Notes under the pieces: generated by a model | What the model saw: only the letters and a program-made list of their open reading frames with translations | Told to the model about the DNA's origin: nothing | The model's database searches: none | Shown: positions 59,009-64,000 of the stretch, piece after piece | How the letters are laid out: every line of letters starts with the position of its first letter | Numbering within the stretch: position 1 is the stretch's first letter | Position numbers and translations under genes: made by a program | Assembly: GCA_965220835.1 (NCBI GenBank) | Contig: OZ244842.1 | Span: 2,914,001-2,978,000, forward strand | Origin: Azophilus sp965220835 | Lineage (GTDB): Bacteria > Pseudomonadota > Gammaproteobacteria > Pseudomonadales > Azotimanducaceae | Length of the DNA: 64,000 bases | Direction: 5' to 3'

Positions 59009-61489
59009 GTGCGCCGACTTGCCAGACTTGCTGCCCCACTCGCCCTAGCCACCCTGCTGGCCGCAAACGCGCACGCCGCTGGTGAGGGCGATGCTGTTGA
59101 CGGCGGCGGTATTGGTGACGCCGCTATTCGCGGCGGCAAGGAAGGGGCGGAGCACATCGAGCAGGTCATCGTCGAAGCGGAGCGCATCGACCGAGGCGCA
59201 GCGGATTCGTTCGGCATCCTGTCCAGCGCACCGGTGGACACGGTGTTCGGCCTTGGCAAGACGCTGCACGAAACGCCGCGGGCCGCGGCCTCCTTGAGTG
59301 CGGACATGCTCTCGCTGTATGGCGTTGAAAGGGTCACGGACTTTTCCAACGTTGCGCCAGGCGCCTTCACGGCATCGTTCTTCGGGCTGGCGGCCAGCAT
59401 CGACCTGCGCGGCAGCATTGCCGACACCCACTTTCGGGGCATTCGGCGGCTGACCAGTTCCGGGGGTTGGGAATCCTTGATCGGCGCCGCCCACCGGGTG
59501 GACATCGTGCGCGGCCCGGCCTCCCCCATCCACGGACCAGGGTCCATTTCCGGGTACTTGAACGTGGTGCCGAAAACGGCCCGCGCCGACGAAGGGCGGT
59601 TCATCGAAGCGCCCACCGGAGAGCTCACGCTAAGTGCGGCATCGTGGAACCGGTTCGGCGTGGAGGCGGAACGGGGCGGCCCGATGACTTTGCTGGGCAA
59701 GCCTGCGGGCTACCACGCCTTCGCACTCTGGGAGGACGCCGACGGCTACTACAACCACCATCCAGGCAACCGCCAGCTGATGACCCAAGCGACCCTCGTA
59801 GTGGACGTTCGGGACAATGTCTGGGTCGAGGCGGGCCACCAGTACCAGCGCTGGCGCGGCGCGGAAGTCGGCGGCTGGAACCGCATCGACCAAACCCTGA
59901 TCGACGAGGGCCTGTACCTGTCGGGCGCGCCGCTGGTGAATCTGGACACCGACGGCAGCGGCCGCATCGGCCAAGCGGAAATCCTCGCAGTCAGCCCCAA
60001 CAATCGGTTGAACGTGTTCACCCCCTACGACTCGGGCTTCGGCTTCTTCGACAGCGACGCCGAACGCGACGCCCTGAAGCTCAACCCCTCCACCCTGCAA
60101 CGGGTGCCGATCGGCGCTGACGACTGCCTGTGCGCCGAGGACGACCAAGGCGCCGCGGACTCGCTGGCCGTTTACGTGGACGTGGTGGCGGAGCTGGCGG
60201 CCGTTTCGCTGCGCCAGAAGCTGTTCATCGACTTCGCTGACCGCCACATCGTGTCCAGCTACGGCTTTTCCCAAACCCATCGCACCCTGCTGGTGGAGGA
60301 GCGCATCGAAGCGGCGTTCAAGGGCATCCAATTGGGCGATGCGTTGGAAGTGGATCTGGTGATCGCCCCCAACCTGCGCTACTACGACACTCGCGCCCGC
60401 CAAGACCTGGCGTTCGAGTTCTTCAACCGGCGGGACATCAGCAAGCCGCCCTCCGCCTTGGATCTTCGGTTGCCATCCTACGGCAACGAAGACACAGACC
60501 CCTTCACCACCGATGTCCGCACTGAATGGCTGAACCTGGGCCTCGCCGCCATCGCGGACTTCAGGCTCCTTGAGCGCCTTGCGCTGCTGGCCGGTGCCCG
60601 TTGGGACCACTACGACCTGCGCTCGCGCAACGGCCCGGACGTGTTCGCCTTCGCAGCGCCCAACGCCCAGGCCTCAAAAACGCAAGGCGAATTCTCCTGG
60701 AGTCTTTCCGCAAGCCTCGACTTGGGCGCATGGCGCCCCTACGTCACCTTCGCGGAGCAGGCGCTCACGTTGGGCGGGCAATCCGGGGAGGTTTCGGTGA
60801 ACAACGTCGAAGCCGGTCCCTTGGGCAAATCGAAGCTCAAGGAGGCAGGGCTGAAGTTCGCGGGCTTCGACGGCCGCCTGCAGGCCGCCTTGGCCGTCTA
60901 TGACCAAAAGCGCATCGACTACTCGGCGTTGGCCGACAGCAACCTGGCAGTGCGCGGCAAGGGCGTGGAATTCGACTTGCGGGCGGCGTTCAACGATCGC
61001 TTGGCGCTGTTGCTCTCCGCCACCCGTTCGCGCATTTACCGCCAGCCGCTGACGGGCCGCTTCATCTTCGCCCCCGCCGCCGTCACCGGCTTCGCGCCGG
61101 AAGACCAGTACGGCGGCAACTTGGTTACGGTGCTGCCCGCTGGGGACCGGCGCTTTCGACAGCGGGGCGCCTTGCCCGAATACGTGATCAGCGCCGGCGG
61201 CAGCACGCGTTTCGGACCGCGCCGCAGCTTCGGCCTCAACCTCACCGCCAGCCGGGTGGGCAAGGCGTGGTCCGGCGTGGCCCGCACCGTGCGCCTGCCC
61301 GCCTACACCTTGGTGAACGCCTCCCTCTCTTGGTCCCACGGCGCTTGGCAAGCCAGCCTGGCCGTCAACAACGCCCTCGATGAGCGCTACTTTCAAGGCA
61401 ACTTCCCGCAAATCTTCGGCGATCTGGTCGTGCTGCCAAGCCTGCCACGCAACTGGCGGCTAACGCTGAGCCGGAGATTCGGGGGGTAA
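59009..61489 (+). CDS. TonB-dependent receptor with internal EF-hand motif
   Basis: 826 aa receptor from a GTG at 59009. Signal peptide (LARLAAPLALATLLAANAHAA), plug region (GVERVTDFSNVAPGAFT; VDIVRGPASPIHGPGSISGYLNVVPK) and C-terminal barrel (LPRNWRLTLSRRFGG). An EF-hand-like calcium loop, DTDGSGRIGQAE, occupies residues 313-324 in what should be an extracellular loop. TATAAT at 58973-58978 may be its -10. Ligand unknown. Confidence 0.9.
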   Translation: MRRLARLAAPLALATLLAANAHAAGEGDAVDGGGIGDAAIRGGKEGAEHIEQVIVEAERIDRGAADSFGILSSAPVDTVFGLGKTLHETPRAAASLSADMLSLYGVERVTDFSNVAPGAFTASFFGLAASIDLRGSIADTHFRGIRRLTSSGGWESLIGAAHRVDIVRGPASPIHGPGSISGYLNVVPKTARADEGRFIEAPTGELTLSAASWNRFGVEAERGGPMTLLGKPAGYHAFALWEDADGYYNHHPGNRQLMTQATLVVDVRDNVWVEAGHQYQRWRGAEVGGWNRIDQTLIDEGLYLSGAPLVNLDTDGSGRIGQAEILAVSPNNRLNVFTPYDSGFGFFDSDAERDALKLNPSTLQRVPIGADDCLCAEDDQGAADSLAVYVDVVAELAAVSLRQKLFIDFADRHIVSSYGFSQTHRTLLVEERIEAAFKGIQLGDALEVDLVIAPNLRYYDTRARQDLAFEFFNRRDISKPPSALDLRLPSYGNEDTDPFTTDVRTEWLNLGLAAIADFRLLERLALLAGARWDHYDLRSRNGPDVFAFAAPNAQASKTQGEFSWSLSASLDLGAWRPYVTFAEQALTLGGQSGEVSVNNVEAGPLGKSKLKEAGLKFAGFDGRLQAALAVYDQKRIDYSALADSNLAVRGKGVEFDLRAAFNDRLALLLSATRSRIYRQPLTGRFIFAPAAVTGFAPEDQYGGNLVTVLPAGDRRFRQRGALPEYVISAGGSTRFGPRRSFGLNLTASRVGKAWSGVARTVRLPAYTLVNASLSWSHGAWQASLAVNNALDERYFQGNFPQIFGDLVVLPSLPRNWRLTLSRRFGG

Positions 61490-61631
61490 AGCCTCCACAT
61501 CAAACTGAGCTGCGGCGCTGCGCGCCCCGTTCGAGGGCGAGACGCACGCGCCCTCGATCCAACGGACCACGCTGGGTTCCACAGGCGTTGCGTTGCGCGA
61601 AAACCATGCGCCTTTCTGGCAAAGTACACTG

Positions 61632-61649
61632 AGCACCCAGTGATGGGTG
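61632..61649. repeat. Short hairpin GCACCCA-GTGA-TGGGTGC
   Basis: A 7 bp stem with a 4 nt loop in the 297 bp gap between the TonB receptor and the LLM oxidoreductase. No U-tract follows, so it is not an evident terminator. Confidence 0.5.
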
Positions 61650-61679
61650 CAACGGAGTGCCCCATCCCAATTCGGCACC

Positions 61680-61766
61680 GAGTTGCAAAGCAACTCAAAC
61701 GCGAGTCTTCTCGCGCAGTTGCGAAGCAACTCAAACGCGAGACCTCTCGCGCAGTTGCGCAGCAAC
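61680..61766. repeat. Two tandem 36 bp double-hairpin repeats
   Basis: Units from 61683 and 61719: GTTGC(A/G)AAGCAACTCAAA followed by CGCGAG-NNN-TCTCGCG-CA, with a third half unit GTTGCGCAGCAAC. Same element as 36850-36903. It ends about 20 bp before the LLM oxidoreductase start. Confidence 0.85.
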
Positions 61767-61786
61767 CCCAACGCAAGGACAAGAGC

Positions 61787-63031
61787 ATGGCAACCTACAA
61801 ATTTGGCGCCTTCGTGGCGCCGCATCATCCCATTGGCGAGCATCCCACGCTGCAGTTGCAGAGTGACTTGGCGCTTGTGGAGCATTTGGAGCGTCTCGGG
61901 TTTGACGAGTTTTGGTGCGGCGAGCACCACTCCACCGGCTGGGAGGTGATCGCTTCGCCGGAACTGTTCCTGGCTGCCGCCGCTGCGCGCACTTCGCGCA
62001 TCAAGCTCGGCACTGGGGTGATTTCGCTGCCTTACCACCATCCGTTCATGGTGGCCCAGCGCCTGGTGCAGCTCGATCATCAGTCCCGGGGACGGGTCAT
62101 TTTCGGCTCCGGGCCGGGCGCCCTGCCGTCCGATGCGCACATGCTGGGCGTCGACCCGATGCTGCTGCGCGACCGTCAGGATGAAGCCATCGGGGTCATC
62201 CGCCACCTGCTGGAGAGCGATGAGCGCATCACCCATGAGTCGGACTGGTTCACCCTTCGCGACGCCAAGCTGCAGTTGAAGCCGGCCCAGGAGCGCATGG
62301 AGTTCGCGGTCGCCTCCTTGGTCAGCCCATCCGGGATGACGTTGGCCGGCAAGCATGAGGCGGGCGTGCTGTCCATCGGCTCGGTCTCCAAGGCCGGCAT
62401 TCAGGCGCTGCCGCTGCAATGGAGCTTCGCCGAGGAGTCCGCCGCCAAGCACGGCAAGCAGGTGGACCGCCTCAACTGGCGCCTGGTGCTGAGCTGGCAC
62501 ATTGCGGAAACCCGCCAAGCGGCGCGGGAGCAAGCCAGGGACGGGCTGTTTCGGCACAACAACGAGTACACCGTCGGGACCTTGGCCGCCGGCGAAGGCA
62601 CCATCTACAAGACGCCGGACGAAGCCGTGGATGTGGCGGCGTTCAGCGACGACAGCGCCAACGTGATTGGCACCCCCGACGACCTGGTGGCGAAGATTCG
62701 GGAGCTTGAGCAGATCTCCGGCGGCTTCGGCACAGTGATCGGCTTTGTTCACGATTGGGCCAACCGGGAAGACACCCTGCGCAGTTGGGACTTGGTGGCC
62801 CGCTACGTCATTCCGGAAGTCAACGGCCTGTTGGACGGCTTTCGGGAGTCCAACGCCTACGTCATCGCCAACCGGGAAACCTGGAACCGTGCCTCCGCGG
62901 CCATCATGAGCAAGATCAAGGCCAACAAGCGCGCCGCCCAAGCGCTCAAGGGGCCGCAAACCGGCATGGCCAAGTCGGCGCTGTCCGCCCATGCCGCGCC
63001 AGACATCGACAAGGCGAAGACGGGGAATTAA
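61787..63031 (+). CDS. LLM-class flavin-dependent oxidoreductase (luciferase-like)
   Basis: 414 aa bacterial-luciferase-family monooxygenase. MATYKFGAFVAPHHPIGEHP start with AAGGAC upstream; GFDEFWCGEHHSTGWEVI, LGTGVISLPYHHPFMVAQR and GRVIFGSGPGALPSDAHMLG are typical of alkanal/limonene-type monooxygenases. It needs a separate flavin reductase. The frame is open upstream through the hairpin repeats, but those codons are repeat-derived. Confidence 0.9.
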   Translation: MATYKFGAFVAPHHPIGEHPTLQLQSDLALVEHLERLGFDEFWCGEHHSTGWEVIASPELFLAAAAARTSRIKLGTGVISLPYHHPFMVAQRLVQLDHQSRGRVIFGSGPGALPSDAHMLGVDPMLLRDRQDEAIGVIRHLLESDERITHESDWFTLRDAKLQLKPAQERMEFAVASLVSPSGMTLAGKHEAGVLSIGSVSKAGIQALPLQWSFAEESAAKHGKQVDRLNWRLVLSWHIAETRQAAREQARDGLFRHNNEYTVGTLAAGEGTIYKTPDEAVDVAAFSDDSANVIGTPDDLVAKIRELEQISGGFGTVIGFVHDWANREDTLRSWDLVARYVIPEVNGLLDGFRESNAYVIANRETWNRASAAIMSKIKANKRAAQALKGPQTGMAKSALSAHAAPDIDKAKTGN

Positions 63032-63045
63032 GCGAAGCCACGGCA

Positions 63046-64000
63046 ATGTCCATCGACTGGAAGCAATATGATGCTGCCGGCCTGTGGGATGAGCTGGTCA
63101 CTCCCTCCGGCCGGGCCCGGCCGGGCGCCGGGCCGTTGCTAAGGGTGCTCTCGCGGCTAACTGACGAGGAGCTTTCCGAGCGGGCCGCCGCCGCCGAGCT
63201 GGCGATCCGCACCATGGGAATCACCTTCACGGTGTACGACAGCGACCAGCCCGGCGGCATCGACCGGGAGTGGCCCTTCGACATCGTGCCGCGCCTGATC
63301 CGCAAGCGTGAATGGGACGTCATCGCCCAAGGGCTGACCCAGCGAGTGCGGGCCTTGAACGCCTTCATTGACGACGTCTACCACCATCAACGCATCCTGC
63401 GCGATGGCGTGGTGCCCGCGCCCCACATTGAGAAATCCCGCGAGTTTCGGCCCCGTTGCGTGGGCATCGACCCGCCCCACGGCGTGTGGTGCCATGTTTG
63501 CGGCACCGACTTGGTGCGCGACCGGGATGGCGCCCTCTATGTGCTGGAGGACAACCTAAGGGTGCCTTCGGGCGTGTCCTACATGCTGGAGAACCGCGCC
63601 GTGATGAAGCGCGTCTTCCCGGAGCTGTTCCAGGACTACGCCATCCACCCGGTGGACGACTACCCGCAACGGCTGGCGGCCTGCCTGCGCTCCTTGGCGC
63701 CGGAGCGCAATGACGCCCCGCAGATTGCGGTGCTGACCCCCGGCATCTACAACGCCGCCTACTTCGAGCACGCCTATCTGGCCCAAGCCATGGGCGCCGA
63801 ACTGGTCGAAGGCGCCGACCTCCGAGTGGGCGCCGATGATTGCGTGTACATGAAGACCATCGCCGGCCGGGTGCGCGTGGACGTGATCTACCGGCGCATC
63901 GACGACTTGTTCCTGGACCCAAAGGCGTTCCGGGCCGATTCCGTGCTGGGCGTGCCGGGCCTCATGCGCGCCTGGCAGGCGGGCAACGTGGCGCTGGCCA
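63046..64000 (+). CDS. Circularly permuted ATP-grasp protein (partial, runs off window)
   Basis: About 318 residues are visible from the ATG at 63046, 15 bp after the LLM stop. IRTMGITFTVYD, FIDDVYHHQRILRDG, HVCGTDLVRDRDG, YVLEDNLRVPSGVSYMLENR and AVLTPGIYNAAYFEHA are characteristic of the circularly permuted ATP-grasp type 2 family, peptide-ligase-like enzymes usually followed by an alpha-E domain gene and a transglutaminase. The C-terminal part lies beyond the right edge. Confidence 0.9.
   Translation, partial: MSIDWKQYDAAGLWDELVTPSGRARPGAGPLLRVLSRLTDEELSERAAAAELAIRTMGITFTVYDSDQPGGIDREWPFDIVPRLIRKREWDVIAQGLTQRVRALNAFIDDVYHHQRILRDGVVPAPHIEKSREFRPRCVGIDPPHGVWCHVCGTDLVRDRDGALYVLEDNLRVPSGVSYMLENRAVMKRVFPELFQDYAIHPVDDYPQRLAACLRSLAPERNDAPQIAVLTPGIYNAAYFEHAYLAQAMGAELVEGADLRVGADDCVYMKTIAGRVRVDVIYRRIDDLFLDPKAFRADSVLGVPGLMRAWQAGNVALA

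Noticed and set aside
61680..61766. CRISPR array
   Set aside because: The 36 bp units are contiguous with no spacers, and each unit holds two internal hairpins; no cas genes are present.

Overview
This 64 kb window of GC-rich DNA looks like a chromosome segment of an uncultured, aerobic gammaproteobacterium, probably marine or host-associated. The evidence is a BamD / RluD / PgeF neighbourhood, a primary sigma factor (rpoD) beside a CAT-anticodon tRNA, several large TonB-dependent receptors, an EnvZ/OmpR-like pair, two LLM-class flavin oxidoreductases, and a large set of CoA-ester and steroid catabolism genes. The taxon is inferred from gene content only.

Layout. 1-2335: 3' part of a Fur-box-preceded TonB receptor (minus strand) and tRNA-Leu(CAG). 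2336-6449: metallophosphoesterase, a thioredoxin-fold protein with an in-frame TGA at the catalytic position (probable selenoprotein), a phosphopantetheinyl transferase, and several repeat blocks. 6450-13335: uvrA, a thiolase, a small secreted protein and a two-component system. 13882-19565: enoyl-CoA hydratases, a MaoC hydratase pair, an esterase, a ClpP-type protease and an acyl-CoA dehydrogenase. 20117-26183: two tandem TonB receptors. 26275-26956: a higBA toxin-antitoxin pair. 27030-36851: a steroid-degradation locus. A nine-gene minus-strand run reads hsaA, hsaD, hsaC, ipdA, ipdB, ipdC, echA20, fadA6, ipdF, with a divergent SDR. It pairs ring A/B cleavage (HsaA/C/D) with HIP-CoA C/D-ring degradation (IpdAB, IpdC, EchA20, FadA6, IpdF). 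36962-37890: two coupled Lrp/AsnC regulators. 37970-43728: a nuclease/ATPase cassette flanked by direct repeats, an ABC transporter fusion, an NTF2-like protein, an F420-type oxidoreductase and a higBA pair with a broken toxin. 43729-44547: decayed DNA. 44548-49154: dTDP-rhamnose genes, a glycosyltransferase, an O-antigen ligase and a tRNA. 49311-54900: rpoD, a MerR regulator, a strong ncRNA candidate, an aminoglycoside-phosphotransferase-like protein and bamD. 55198-64000: serine hydrolase, rluD, pgeF, a secreted nuclease, a TonB receptor with an EF-hand motif, an LLM oxidoreductase and a truncated circularly permuted ATP-grasp gene.

The most unusual points are: (1) the TGA-containing redoxin, whose TGA replaces the first active-site Cys and is followed at the right distance by a bacterial SECIS-like hairpin; (2) a three-way-junction RNA behind a near-consensus promoter next to the MerR gene, with palindromes of similar type at both promoters; (3) an AAA-ATPase/PD-(D/E)XK gene sitting between 65 bp direct repeats of the 3' end of its neighbour ABC gene; (4) many intergenic palindromic and tandem repeats, including 36 perfect copies of an 8 bp unit before uvrA; (5) a higB toxin cut by an amber codon at a conserved Trp position.
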